This document shows, piece by piece, positions 1-10,537 of a stretch of DNA of 64,000 nt. Position 1 is the first letter of the stretch. Each line of letters begins with the position of its first letter. Under the pieces are notes generated by a model that saw nothing but the letters and a program-made list of their open reading frames with translations, made no database searches and was not told the DNA's origin. A program made the translations under genes and the position numbers. The DNA is taken from NCBI RefSeq assembly GCF_005771425.1, contig NZ_VBTZ01000001.1, positions 62,001 through 126,000 on the forward strand. Direction: 5' to 3'. The DNA is from Methylocystis sp. B8. GTDB lineage: Bacteria > Pseudomonadota > Alphaproteobacteria > Rhizobiales > Beijerinckiaceae.

Positions 1-46
1 TGACAACATTCATATCGGGTCGAATCAATTCGGCCACGGCTGCCAT
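1..46 (-). CDS. start of an unknown gene running off the left edge
   Basis: Only the first 15 codons are in the window. They begin at an ATG at position 46 and read MAAVAELIRPDMNVV. A GGAG Shine-Dalgarno element lies about eight bases upstream on the minus strand, which is the main reason to call it. The product cannot be identified. It is co-directional with the next gene to the right and lies in the same AT-richer patch, so both may belong to one transferred segment. Confidence 0.35.
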   Translation of the reverse strand, partial: MAAVAELIRPDMNVV

Positions 47-195
47 CTCTTACGCTCCAGATGACCTGCCCCAGGATGAACGCGGGATACGCTGTATCGA
101 CGCGATTTTGGGCTGGACGCGCGCGCGACGAGGCAGATTCGAAGCCGAGTTCTGCATTAGCCCGAATCATAAAGCAAGCCTTTACTGCGTTGAAA

Positions 196-666
196 TTACG
201 GCTCAGACTCGCATCTCTGCAGTATCGTCCAAAAAAGACGCCCATCTTCGTCTGGGGTCCCGACGAGTAAGCCACGGTCTCTTAACCGTCTTAGGGTTCT
301 CGAAATCCGCTCCGTTGCGTCTGACAGAGCCTTCCTGTCTGCCGGGTCTTGTCCACAATTTTCGAGCGTTTTTCTGGCGATCTCCCTAGATGACAGCGGT
401 TGAGTTTCCTTCAATGCGTCAAGTATGAGTTTTACGGCAGCGCCATAATTTATGATTGGCGGACGTTTTTGTTTGGGCATTAGCAGGTCGAGATTGGCCT
501 TACACCCAAGACTCACGAGTATGCGGTCGAGAGCCGCCACGTCGTTATTTATCTCAGCTAAACGGTCACGTATCCGCTCGGCCTCGCCAAATAGCTCTGC
601 CCGCCTCTTGAGCAAGCCGGAAATCGTGTGCTCATATGTTGTGGTGCGAGCGAATTTGTTTGCCAT
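196..666 (-). CDS. hypothetical coiled-coil / winged-helix protein
   Basis: The gene encodes 156 residues from the internal ATG (MANKFARTT). An upstream in-frame Met at position 717 would add 17 residues of unlikely sequence. Residues about 10-50 are charged with heptad spacing (RRAELFGEAERIRDRLAEIN) and predict a coiled coil. Residues about 75-145 look like a winged helix-turn-helix: helices around ILDALKETQPLSSREIARKT, then ISRTLRRLRDRGLLVG and a wing ending in RLFW. This suggests a small DNA-binding or accessory protein, but I recognise no named family. Base composition is lower in GC than pyrF next door, and the gene starts where pyrF is cut short, which suggests acquisition by transfer. 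Confidence 0.6.
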   Translation of the reverse strand: MANKFARTTTYEHTISGLLKRRAELFGEAERIRDRLAEINNDVAALDRILVSLGCKANLDLLMPKQKRPPIINYGAAVKLILDALKETQPLSSREIARKTLENCGQDPADRKALSDATERISRTLRRLRDRGLLVGTPDEDGRLFWTILQRCESEP

Positions 667-720
667 GCACCTATTGTCGCAAATAGGCGGACTAATCGCC
701 ATTTCGGCGACTTGCATCAG

Positions 721-1299
721 CTACATAATACCGCGCTTTTGGTCTCCGACATCGGCGCCCGCCGGTCGCACCCCCGGCGTCACGAGCAGCATGTCAGAGC
801 CGACGATGGGACGAACGGTCGCGAGTTCCATCGGCGACAGAACAAGACCATCGACCCGCTCCTCCTTCGCCTGCTTTGCCCGGCGCGCAACCAGTTCGGC
901 GACGCCGCAGGCATAACCTGCTTCCTTGAGATCGGCGTCGTCATAGGAGGTCATCACGGTCACGGCGAGGAGCTTGAGCGCGCCGTCCGACGCGCCCTGA
1001 CGGGCCGCCGCCATCGTCTGAGGGAAAGCGTGGATAGTGAGAAAATCGACGCCGAACCGGGCGATTTGGCGCGTTGCACGCTCCACGGTGACGCCGATGT
1101 CATGGAGCTTCAAATCGAGAAAGACGCGCTTGCCGGCCGCTTTCAGTTCACGCGCGAAATCTAAGCCGCCCCCCGTATAGGCGAGCTCCATGCCGATCTT
1201 GAAGAAGGAGGCTGTTTCGCCGAGCGCCGTAACCAGCGCGCGCGCCTCGTCGACGCTTTCAACGTCAAGCGCGACGATCAGGCGCTCACGCGCTTTCAC
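721..1299 (-). CDS. pyrF: orotidine 5'-phosphate decarboxylase, C-terminally truncated
   Basis: The product decarboxylates OMP to UMP, the last step of de novo pyrimidine synthesis. The start is a GTG overlapping the upstream stop (GTGA), giving VKARERLIVALDVES; the longer ATG frame begins inside the upstream gene. The catalytic motif is present (DLKLHDIGVTV, with the Asp/Lys/His-Asp charged set), as is the phosphate-side segment LLVTPGVRPAGADVGDQKR. The frame then breaks to GIM and a stop. Family members are normally about 230-240 residues and end with a strand containing GRPI, whose Arg binds phosphate; this one has 192 and lacks that end. The break coincides with AT-richer foreign-looking DNA. 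The enzyme is probably inactive unless another copy exists. Confidence 0.85.
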   Translation of the reverse strand: MKARERLIVALDVESVDEARALVTALGETASFFKIGMELAYTGGGLDFARELKAAGKRVFLDLKLHDIGVTVERATRQIARFGVDFLTIHAFPQTMAAARQGASDGALKLLAVTVMTSYDDADLKEAGYACGVAELVARRAKQAKEERVDGLVLSPMELATVRPIVGSDMLLVTPGVRPAGADVGDQKRGIM

Positions 1300-1931
1300 G
1301 CCCTCGGCTTTCCAGCATGGCCGGCTTTGCGGTAGCGCCACACGCGCGCCGGCGGGATGTTGAGCACGATCGGCGGCGATCCCTTGCCGACATATGCGCC
1401 TTTCACGCCATGCGCATGCATGGGCATTGGCGATTTGGTCAGGCCGTATGTGAATTGAATGAAGAGCCCGTCATCGCCCATCAGCTCGAAAGCCTGGTTC
1501 AATAGCTCGACGCGATCGCGCTCGGGCCGATTGAGAAGCGGCAGGCTCGAAACGACCGTCGCGACTTTCCCTGGGACTTTGCCGTCGAGCGTCGCCTTGA
1601 GGCCGTACGCGTCGCCCTGAACAATGTTGACGCCGGGGAAGCGTTCAGAGAGCAGGTGGCAAAACCGGGTCTCATATTCGACGAGCACGAGTCGCTCGGG
1701 CGCAATCCCTCGCGCAAGCAGCGCCTGAGTCACCGGGCCGGTGCCGGGACCGAGTTCGATGATGTGTCCGTCTCTGCCCAGTTCGACGAAGCCCGCCATC
1801 GTTTTGGCCAGCGCGCGTCCGGACGGCGAGACGGCACCGATGAGGCGCGGATTTTCGATCCATTGGCGGATGAAGCGCGCATTGTCCACGAGCTTCGCGC
1901 GCCCATTGGATTTTAGAATTCTGTGCGGCAA
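1296..1931 (-). CDS. pmtA: phospholipid N-methyltransferase-like SAM-dependent methyltransferase
   Basis: This 211-residue protein resembles the Sinorhizobium-type phosphatidylethanolamine N-methyltransferase/rRNA-dimethylase-like fold. SAM motif I is seen at residues 59-65 (ELGPGTG). The N-terminus (FIRQWIENPRLIGAVSPSGRA) is typical of PmtA-like proteins, and SSLPLLN at about residues 127-133 takes the place of the rRNA-methylase N-P-P-[YF] motif. Such enzymes methylate phosphatidylethanolamine toward phosphatidylcholine on the inner face of the cytoplasmic membrane. It overlaps pyrF by four bases, so the two are translationally coupled. Another SAM methyltransferase of the same superfamily remains possible, so the gene symbol is tentative. 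Confidence 0.7.
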   Translation of the reverse strand: MPHRILKSNGRAKLVDNARFIRQWIENPRLIGAVSPSGRALAKTMAGFVELGRDGHIIELGPGTGPVTQALLARGIAPERLVLVEYETRFCHLLSERFPGVNIVQGDAYGLKATLDGKVPGKVATVVSSLPLLNRPERDRVELLNQAFELMGDDGLFIQFTYGLTKSPMPMHAHGVKGAYVGKGSPPIVLNIPPARVWRYRKAGHAGKPRA

Positions 1932-2106
1932 AAGCCCCCTCCCGGCGCGAGAGTAACGCGCAAACGGCCCCGCGATTGGGGGCCGTCCGGCGGATGATAG
2001 GAGAGCCGCGCGCCGAAAACAACGCGGCGGGCGTCAAGAGCGATCGAAGCTCGCAATTCGAAGAGCGGGGCTGCGCCCGGGCTGGTCAAAGGACTCCCAC
2101 GCGAAG

Positions 2107-2763
2107 TCACCCTTCGCCCTTCGCGACGAGGTCGCCATAGGCGTCCAAATCGATGACGCCGCCGGCCGCGTCGACGGCGGCGCGATCCTTGGGCGTCAAC
2201 GCCTCCTGGGCTAGATCGAGCCGCTTCCAGCCCGGCAGCGGCGCATCGCCCGCTGAATTCGGCAAATATTTTGAGTCCGCCATCTTCTGATAGCTGTGGA
2301 TATATCGCGGGCAATTAACCCAGAGGCTCTCGACCGCCACGCTGACAAGGAATTGCGCGCCAGGATAAGTCGCAAGAAGCGCCGGGTCGCGCGAGATCGC
2401 CGCGGCGCCCTGCACGCGTAAGCGGTTTGGCCTCAGAAAGTCGATAAACAGCAGTCCGACATTGGCCGTCTCAACGAGATTGCCGGCCGAATAAAACATG
2501 CCATTGCCGTCGTACCAGGGGAAAATCAGCGCGCTCGGTCCGACGACGCGCACAAACCCTGTCGCGCCGCCTTTGTAGGAGACCGTTGGCCGCCCCGACG
2601 GATCCATGGTGGCGAGAAAAAACATGTCGCGCGACTGAATGAAATCGACTTCATGCGGAGCGAATTCAGCGTGCATCACGCCGCCTTCCATCAAATCGGC
2701 GAGGCGGCGCGTGTCGAATTCATCCTGGAGCGCGCGATGCGCCGAGCCGTACCAGTTGGCCAT
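2107..2763 (-). CDS. pyridoxamine 5'-phosphate oxidase-related FMN-binding protein
   Basis: The 218-residue protein has the split-barrel flavin-binding fold of the PPOX superfamily. Seen are FFLATMDPSGRPTVSYKGG (first strands of the barrel), LIFPWYDGNGMFYSAGNL (FMN phosphate-contact region) and NCPRYIHSY (the C-terminal segment usual in the COG3576-type subfamily). It is not PdxH, because the PLP-oxidase C-terminal signature is absent. The substrate is unknown; relatives reduce small oxidants or bind flavin/F420-like cofactors. A Shine-Dalgarno GAGGA precedes the ATG. It lies between dnaJ and the methyltransferase gene on the same strand. Confidence 0.8.
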   Translation of the reverse strand: MANWYGSAHRALQDEFDTRRLADLMEGGVMHAEFAPHEVDFIQSRDMFFLATMDPSGRPTVSYKGGATGFVRVVGPSALIFPWYDGNGMFYSAGNLVETANVGLLFIDFLRPNRLRVQGAAAISRDPALLATYPGAQFLVSVAVESLWVNCPRYIHSYQKMADSKYLPNSAGDAPLPGWKRLDLAQEALTPKDRAAVDAAGGVIDLDAYGDLVAKGEG

Positions 2764-2848
2764 GGATTCCTCCTGAGGCTGCCCAGCGCATTTGATTGAG
2801 ATGTTCTATCCAATAAGGCGCTTCACCCTTCTTGGATAAGAATATGTC

Positions 2849-3970
2849 CTACCCGCCGAACAAATCCTTCATCCGCGCGAAAAAGCCCGCCTCTTCAGGA
2901 TGCGTGTCGTGCGAGGATTCCTCATCGAATTCGGCGAGGAGCTCTTTCTGGCGCTTCGTGAGCTTTTGCGGCGTCTCGACGCTGATCTGCACATGCAGAT
3001 CGCCGTGATCGCGCCCGCGCAACACCGGCATCCCCTTGCCCTTGGCCTTGATCTGCCGTCCGGACTGCGTTCCTTCCGGGATTTTGAGCTTCACCTCGGA
3101 GCCGTCGAGCGCATGAACCTGGATCTCGCCGCCCAGCGCCGCACGCACCATTGAAATCGGCACGCGGCAATAGAGGTCCGCCCCATCTCGCTGGAAGAAG
3201 GGATGCGGCTTCACCGAGAGGAAGATGTAGAGATCGCCAGGCGGTCCGCCGCGCAGGCCCGCTTCGCCTTCTCCGCCGAGCCTGATACGCGTGCCGTCTT
3301 CGACGCCCGGCGGCACATTGACCGAGAGCGAACGTTCGATCGTCTTGCGTCCAGCGCCAGAACAAGAGGGGCAGGGGTTCTCGATCATCTCGCCGCGTCC
3401 CTGGCAGGACGGGCATGTGCGCTCGATCGCGAAAAAGCCCTGCTGCGCGCGCACGCGTCCCATGCCGCCGCAAGTCGTGCAGGTCTTTGGCTTGGAGCCT
3501 TTTTTCGCGCCCGTTCCCGAACAGGCTTCGCAGGTCGCCGAGGTCGGGATGTTCAACGAGGCGGTCTTGCCGTGATAGGCCTCATCGAGAGTAATTTCCA
3601 TATTGTAGCGCAGATCCGAGCCGCGCTCGCGTCCGCCCGAGCGGCCGCGCCGTCCCATCACGTCGCCGAACAAATCTTCGAAAATGTCGGCCATCGAGGC
3701 GCCAAAACCCTCGCCGGCGCCGAAGCCGCCGAATCCGCCGCCCTGTTCGAACGCGGAATGGCCGAAACGGTCGTAGGCCGCGCGCTTCTGCGGATCGCAG
3801 AGGCACTGATAGGCTTCGTTCAATTCCTTGAAACGCGCCTCCGCCTGCTTATCGCCCGGGTGCCGATCGGGATGGCACTGCATGGCCGACTTACGGAAGG
3901 CGATCTTCAATTCGACTTCCGTCACGGTGCGGCTGACGCCCAGAACTTCATAGTAGTCGCGTTTGGACAT
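2849..3970 (-). CDS. dnaJ: chaperone DnaJ (Hsp40)
   Basis: Type I Hsp40 co-chaperone of 373 residues. It delivers unfolded clients to DnaK and stimulates its ATPase in the cytoplasm. I chose the start [12 protein letters not shown] rather than the ATG 18 codons upstream because the J domain begins at residue 3. Visible are HPD at residues 33-35, a Gly/Phe-rich linker ([14 protein letters not shown]), four CxxCxGxG zinc repeats ([32 protein letters not shown]) and two C-terminal substrate-binding barrels. It lies downstream of dnaK on the same strand, as in the usual dnaKJ operon, with a hairpin in the 125-base gap that may lower its expression relative to dnaK. Confidence 0.97.
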   Translation of the reverse strand: MSKRDYYEVLGVSRTVTEVELKIAFRKSAMQCHPDRHPGDKQAEARFKELNEAYQCLCDPQKRAAYDRFGHSAFEQGGGFGGFGAGEGFGASMADIFEDLFGDVMGRRGRSGGRERGSDLRYNMEITLDEAYHGKTASLNIPTSATCEACSGTGAKKGSKPKTCTTCGGMGRVRAQQGFFAIERTCPSCQGRGEMIENPCPSCSGAGRKTIERSLSVNVPPGVEDGTRIRLGGEGEAGLRGGPPGDLYIFLSVKPHPFFQRDGADLYCRVPISMVRAALGGEIQVHALDGSEVKLKIPEGTQSGRQIKAKGKGMPVLRGRDHGDLHVQISVETPQKLTKRQKELLAEFDEESSHDTHPEEAGFFARMKDLFGG

Positions 3971-4027
3971 GCTCAATTTCTGATGAGTGCGGCGGCGGGC
4001 GTAGCCGTGATCACATGAACGCAATGA

Positions 4028-4052
4028 AACCCGGCGTTATTCGCGCCGGGTT
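4028..4052 (-). terminator. hairpin between dnaK and dnaJ
   Basis: A perfect 9-bp stem (AACCCGGCG/CGCCGGGTT) with a 7-base loop lies 44 bases past the dnaK stop. On the minus strand it is followed by TTTCATTG, a weak U tract. It may act as an attenuator or RNA-stabilising hairpin between dnaK and dnaJ rather than as a full terminator. Confidence 0.5.
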
Positions 4053-4095
4053 CCCGTTTCGCTACCGCATCGGAGCGGCTATGGCCAGTCCCGGC

Positions 4096-5991
<1,896 letters not shown>

Positions 5992-6133
5992 ATTGATTTC
6001 CTTTCGCTAGTGAACGCCGGACCCCGAAGCGGTCCGGTTCAAGAGGCGAAGGACGGCGGCTCGCCATGAGCCCGCCGCGCGATCCTTAGCTCTCCCAAGA
6101 TTGTGTTGCGCTAACCCGCCCGCAAGAGCAGGC

Positions 6134-6165
6134 CGCATATAGAAGAACCATTTCCCTGCGACAAG
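6134..6165 (-). promoter_or_regulatory. heat-shock (RpoH-type) promoter of dnaK
   Basis: On the minus strand CTTG (6162-6165) is separated by 18 bases from TCTATATGCG (6134-6143). The alphaproteobacterial heat-shock consensus described for groESL and dnaKJ is CTTG, 17-18 bases, CYTATNTNNG; this site differs only at the first base of the -10 block. It predicts a 5' leader of roughly 130 bases before the dnaK ATG. The rest of the 312-base gap between dnaK and the efflux operon holds the divergent promoter described next. Confidence 0.65.
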
Positions 6166-6229
6166 GCGTCGGGCCAGCGTGGAGGCGCGAGCCCGGCGGG
6201 CGCTCGACCCACAAAGTCCGCCTTTGCAG

Positions 6230-6271
6230 TTGACGAACGCCTGATGACTGACGATTATTGAAAGTCGTCAG
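6230..6271 (+). promoter_or_regulatory. efflux operon promoter with overlapping inverted-repeat operator
   Basis: A sigma-70-like promoter is visible: TTGACG (6230-6235), a 17-base spacer, then GATTAT (6253-6258). An inverted repeat CTGACGA (6248-6254) / TCGTCAG (6265-6271) with a 10-base centre straddles the -10 box. This is the expected geometry for a TetR-family repressor site. The TetR gene is the third gene of the operon this promoter should drive, so autoregulation is the simplest reading. Confidence 0.6.
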
Positions 6272-6303
6272 CAGGAACCACGCGGCTCGCGCCGGGGAAT
6301 TCG

Positions 6304-7398
6304 ATGCTCCGCTATCGCCTAAGTCTTTGCGCGCTCATTGCGCTCGCCGCAGCGCTCGCCGCCTGCAACGGGAAGGATCGGCGTTCCTCGGAGGAGAGCG
6401 AGCGGTCCGAGCGATCGGTGCTTGTCGCCCCTGCACGCTACGCTACGCAGTCGCAGACGCGCGAATTCGTGGCCACCATCCGTCCGAGGGTCGAGTCCGA
6501 TCAGGGATTTCGCGTCGCCGGCAAAGTGGTCAAGCGCTTCGTCGAGGTGGGGCAGCGGGTGAAGGCGGGCGACCCGATCGCAGCGCTCGACGAGCAGGAT
6601 CTGCGGCTCCAGAAGGAGCAGGCGGATGCGGAATTCGCTGCAGCGCGCATGGCGCAGACGCAGGCTCTGGCCGACGAAAAGCGCGCCGCTGACCTGCGCA
6701 GCAAGGGCTGGGTCGCTCAGGCGGCGCTCGATCGGGCGCGCGCCGGCGGGGAAGAGGCGCGGGGACGCTTCCGGCGGGCGGAACGCGCCGTCGAACTCGC
6801 CGGCAATGCGCTGGAATACGCGACGCTCCGCTCGGGAGCGGACGGCGTCGTCACGCAAACGCTCGTCGATCCCGGACAGGTGGTGTCGTCGGGGCAGCCT
6901 GCCGTGCGCATCGCGCATGCCGGCGAACTGGAGGCCGCCGTCGCCTTGCCGGAAGCCTTCGCCGCGGCGGCCGGAAAGGGCGAGGCGACGTTAACGCTCT
7001 GGTCAAAGCCTGGCGCAGTCTATCGCGCCAAACTGCGCGAATTGAGCCCCGCCGCCGATCCTGTTACGCGCACCTTCGCTGCGCGCTTCTCCATTCTCAA
7101 TCCTGATTCGGCCATCGCGCTTGGAATGAGCGCGATGCTGCGCATTTCCGGGTCGGACGCGCAGCCCGTTATGAGCGTGCCGCTCTCGGCGATCTATAAT
7201 CAGGGCTCAGGACCCTCGTTGTGGAAGGTCGATGGCGAAGGGAATCTGCAGCTCGTTCCCGTAACCCTGGTTCGCCTGGAGGCCGACTCGGCGCTTGTCG
7301 CCGGCGGCGTCAAAGATGGCGACAACATCGTCGTTCTGGGCGTTCACAAGCTCGATCCCAACATGAAAGTCCGCGCAATTTCGCGGCAGTCATTGTGA
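6304..7398 (+). CDS. RND efflux periplasmic adaptor lipoprotein
   Basis: Membrane-fusion protein of a tripartite RND pump, 364 residues. The N-terminus has a lipobox (LAAC, Cys21), so the mature protein is a lipoprotein facing the periplasm. Next come a beta-barrel/lipoyl half-motif (GFRVAGKVVKRFVEVGQRVK), an alpha-helical hairpin of about residues 95-160 (LRLQKEQADAEFAAARMAQ), the second lipoyl half (ADGVVTQTLVDPGQVV) and a membrane-proximal domain. It links the inner-membrane pump to an outer-membrane channel of the TolC type, which is not encoded here. The pump gene follows 10 bases downstream. Substrates cannot be inferred. Confidence 0.93.
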   Translation: MLRYRLSLCALIALAAALAACNGKDRRSSEESERSERSVLVAPARYATQSQTREFVATIRPRVESDQGFRVAGKVVKRFVEVGQRVKAGDPIAALDEQDLRLQKEQADAEFAAARMAQTQALADEKRAADLRSKGWVAQAALDRARAGGEEARGRFRRAERAVELAGNALEYATLRSGADGVVTQTLVDPGQVVSSGQPAVRIAHAGELEAAVALPEAFAAAAGKGEATLTLWSKPGAVYRAKLRELSPAADPVTRTFAARFSILNPDSAIALGMSAMLRISGSDAQPVMSVPLSAIYNQGSGPSLWKVDGEGNLQLVPVTLVRLEADSALVAGGVKDGDNIVVLGVHKLDPNMKVRAISRQSL

Positions 7399-7408
7399 GA
7401 GGTTGCCC

Positions 7409-10400
7409 ATGGCTGGCGTAAACCTCTCGCGCTGGGCCGTGCAACGGCCGATGCTGATGCTGTTTCTTATGATCGGGATCAGCGTGACCGGCGTCTATTC
7501 CTATCTGCGGCTCGGCCGCGCGGAGGATCCTTCCTTCACCATCAAGGTCGCCGTCGTCACCGCCTCTTGGCCCGGCGCGACGGCGACGGAGATACGCGAT
7601 CAAGTCTCCGACCCTTTGGAGAAGAAGCTTCAGGAACTGCCTTTCCTCGACAAGATCGAGACCTACACAAAACCGGGCTTTCTGGCGATGCAAGTGACCT
7701 TCAAGGACACGACGCCGCCAAAGGACGTGCCGCAGCTTTTCTATCAGTTGCGCAAGAAGCTCGATGACATTGCGCCGGCGCTTCCAGCGGGCGTGCGCGG
7801 TCCGCAAGTCAATGACGAATATGGCGACGTCGATACGGTGATGTATGCGGTCACCGGCGACGGCGCGGACTATGACGTTCTCGACAAGGTGGTCCAGTCG
7901 CTGCGTCAGCGGCTGCTCGGCGTGCAGGACGTCGTCAAGGTCGACGTCTACGGCGACCAAGGCCGCCGCATCTTCGTCGAATTCAGCGAGGCGAAGCTCG
8001 CGAGCCTGGCGATCCAGCCTCAGGCGGTCTTCGACTCGCTCGCCAAGCAGAACGCCATCAACGACGCCGGCGTTTTCGAGACCTCATCGAATCGCGTGCG
8101 GGTTCAGGTCACGAGCGATCTCAAGGGTCCCGACGCCATCGCCGCGATTCCGGTCGAAGCGAACGGCAAGGTGATCCGTCTCGGCGACATCGCCAATGTC
8201 TATGCCGGTTTTGAGGACCCGCCAAGTTTTCTCGTGCGCTTCAAGGGCCAGTCGGCGATTGTCGTCGGCGTCGTTATGGCGAAGGGCGCCAACGTCCTCA
8301 AATTCGGGGAGAACGTCGGCGCTGCGGTCCAAGAGATGCGCGACAAGACGCCCGTCGGCGTCGATATTGATCAGATCGCCGATCAGCCGAAGGTCGTCGA
8401 AGAAGCGGTCGGCGAATTCACGCGCTCGTTTCTCGAGGCCTTAGTGATCGTGCTCGGCGTGAGCTTTATCTCGCTCGGCTTTCGAACAGGAATCATCGTC
8501 GCGCTCTCAGTGCCGTTGGTGCTCGCGATCGTTTTCATCTTCATGGGCCCGCTGGGCATCGATCTCCAGCGCATCTCCCTTGGCGCGCTGATCATTGCGC
8601 TCGGGCTACTCGTTGATGACGCGATCATCGCCGTCGAAATGATGATGGTGAAGATGGAGCAGGGCTTCAGCCGCATCAAAGCTGCGACTTTCGCCTGGGA
8701 TTCGACGGCATTTCCGATGCTCACCGGCACGCTGATTACGGCCGCGGGTTTCCTGCCGGTGGGCTTCGCCAATTCCGGCGTCGGCGAATATACGGGTTCG
8801 ATGTTCTGGGTGCTGCTCGTCGCGCTGATCGCCTCATGGTTCGTCGCGGTGATGTTCACGCCCTATCTCGGGGTGAAGCTACTTCCAGACTTCGCCAAAC
8901 TGCATCCGCATCATGATCCAGACGAAATCTACCAGACGCCCTTTTATCGCTGGCTGCGCGCCGTCGTCACTTGGGCGGTGGATTATCGCGGCGTTGTGAT
9001 CGCGAGCGTCATCGGCGTTTTCACGCTCGCCGTCTTCGGCTTCTTCGTGGTGCAGAAGCAATTCTTCCCTTACGCCGAGCGGCTGGAGCTCTTCTTCCAG
9101 TTGCGTCTTCCCGAAGGCTCGTCGATCGGCGCTTCGCTTGAGGCGGCGAAACAGGCCGAAGCGCTCCTGAAGGACGATCCCGATGCGGCGCTTTACACAA
9201 GCTATGTGGGGCAGGGGCCGCCGCGATTCTGGCTCGGCCTCAATCCGCAGCTGCCGAATGAAGCCTATTCCGAGATCGTCATCGTCGCCAAGGACATCGA
9301 GGCGCGCGAACGCTTGAAGAAGAAGCTTGAGGCCGCCATCGCTAATGGCGCTGTGCCGCAGGCGCGCGCCCGCGTCGATCGCTTCTATTACGGTCCGCCC
9401 GTCGGCTTCCCCGTGCAGTTTCGGGTCGTCGGCTCCGATCCCGCGACCGTGCGCGCCATCGCCTATCAGGTCCGCGACGTCATGCGTGGCGACGATGGCG
9501 TCGACGATCCGCATCTGAACTGGAATGAGCAAACGCCGCGCGTGCGCCTCGTGATCGATCAGGATCGCGCGCGGCTCCTCGGGCTGACGCCGCAGGACGT
9601 GTCGAACAGGCTGCGCCTGGCGATCTCCGGCGTGACGATCGCGACCCTGCGCGACGGGATCGATCAGGTCGAAGTGGTTGCGCGCGCCGTTCCCCAGGAA
9701 CGCGGCGATCTCTCGAGAATCGGCGACATGGTCGTCTACGCCCGCGACGGCAAAGCGGTGACGGTCTCGCAGGTCGCGAAGATCGTCTACGATCATGAAG
9801 AGCCGATTTTCTGGAGGCGCAATCGCGATATGAGCATTACGGTGCGCTCAGGCGTGAAAGATGGGGTGCAGGCGCCTGACGCGACGATGAGGATCTGGCC
9901 GCAGCTCGCGCAGATACGTGAGCATCTTCCGCCCGGCTACCGGATCGAAATGGGCGGCGCCATTGAAGAATCGAAAAAGGGCAACGCATCGATCTTCGCG
10001 GTTTTTCCGCTCGTCGGTCTCGTCATGCTGACGATCGTGATGTTCCAATTGCAGAATTTCACCCGCGTCGCGCTTGTGATGATGAGCGCGCCGCTCGGCG
10101 TCATCGGCGCATCGCTCGCGCTCAATGTCGCCCATGCGCCTTTCGGCTTTGTCGCGCTGCTTGGCCTCATCGCGCTTTCTGGCATGGACATGCGCAATTC
10201 GATCATTCTCGTTGATCAGGTGCGTCAGGATCTCGAACGCGGCGAGAAATATCGGGAAGCGATCATCGGCGCGACGATTCGGCGGGTGCGGCCCGTCGCA
10301 TTGACCGCGCTCGCGGCGATTCTCGCCATGATTCCGTTGTCGCATTCCGCCTTTTGGGGGCCGATGGCCTTAACGATCATGGGCGGGCTTTTCGTCGCCA

Positions 10401-10537
10401 CTTTTCTCACAGTTCTCTTCCTGCCTGCGCTTTACGCGACATGGTTCCGCCGTCATCTTGGCGAGGGACTGGTCGAAGCCGAAGGCGCGCGGATCGGGAC
10501 TTTGGCCAACGGGCTTGCGAGGGGAGCGGCCGAATGA
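7409..10537 (+). CDS. RND efflux pump, inner-membrane permease (AcrB/HAE family)
   Basis: A 1042-residue proton-driven exporter with the family's usual length and duplicated layout of 12 membrane helices and two large periplasmic loops. I use the ATG at 7409, preceded by GAGAGG, rather than the in-frame TTG two codons earlier. The proton-relay pair is present in helix 4 (GLLVDDAIIAVE, Asp403-Asp404). The N-terminus (LSRWAVQRPMLMLFLMIG) and the helix 10-11 region (GLIALSGMDMRNSIILVDQ) are characteristic; the latter replaces the more usual GIVVNNAI-type run. Lies between its adaptor gene and a TetR gene whose ATG overlaps its stop. Confidence 0.95.
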   Translation: MAGVNLSRWAVQRPMLMLFLMIGISVTGVYSYLRLGRAEDPSFTIKVAVVTASWPGATATEIRDQVSDPLEKKLQELPFLDKIETYTKPGFLAMQVTFKDTTPPKDVPQLFYQLRKKLDDIAPALPAGVRGPQVNDEYGDVDTVMYAVTGDGADYDVLDKVVQSLRQRLLGVQDVVKVDVYGDQGRRIFVEFSEAKLASLAIQPQAVFDSLAKQNAINDAGVFETSSNRVRVQVTSDLKGPDAIAAIPVEANGKVIRLGDIANVYAGFEDPPSFLVRFKGQSAIVVGVVMAKGANVLKFGENVGAAVQEMRDKTPVGVDIDQIADQPKVVEEAVGEFTRSFLEALVIVLGVSFISLGFRTGIIVALSVPLVLAIVFIFMGPLGIDLQRISLGALIIALGLLVDDAIIAVEMMMVKMEQGFSRIKAATFAWDSTAFPMLTGTLITAAGFLPVGFANSGVGEYTGSMFWVLLVALIASWFVAVMFTPYLGVKLLPDFAKLHPHHDPDEIYQTPFYRWLRAVVTWAVDYRGVVIASVIGVFTLAVFGFFVVQKQFFPYAERLELFFQLRLPEGSSIGASLEAAKQAEALLKDDPDAALYTSYVGQGPPRFWLGLNPQLPNEAYSEIVIVAKDIEARERLKKKLEAAIANGAVPQARARVDRFYYGPPVGFPVQFRVVGSDPATVRAIAYQVRDVMRGDDGVDDPHLNWNEQTPRVRLVIDQDRARLLGLTPQDVSNRLRLAISGVTIATLRDGIDQVEVVARAVPQERGDLSRIGDMVVYARDGKAVTVSQVAKIVYDHEEPIFWRRNRDMSITVRSGVKDGVQAPDATMRIWPQLAQIREHLPPGYRIEMGGAIEESKKGNASIFAVFPLVGLVMLTIVMFQLQNFTRVALVMMSAPLGVIGASLALNVAHAPFGFVALLGLIALSGMDMRNSIILVDQVRQDLERGEKYREAIIGATIRRVRPVALTALAAILAMIPLSHSAFWGPMALTIMGGLFVATFLTVLFLPALYATWFRRHLGEGLVEAEGARIGTLANGLARGAAE

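Noticed and set aside
6-389. Plus-strand frames over the left-edge genes
   Set aside because: They overlap the minus-strand genes, lack ribosome sites and show no domain.
3203-4018. A 271-codon frame opposite dnaJ
   Set aside because: Antisense shadow of dnaJ without any family feature.
8879-9796. A 305-codon frame opposite the efflux pump
   Set aside because: Antisense shadow; composition rich in Asp, Arg and His and no domain.
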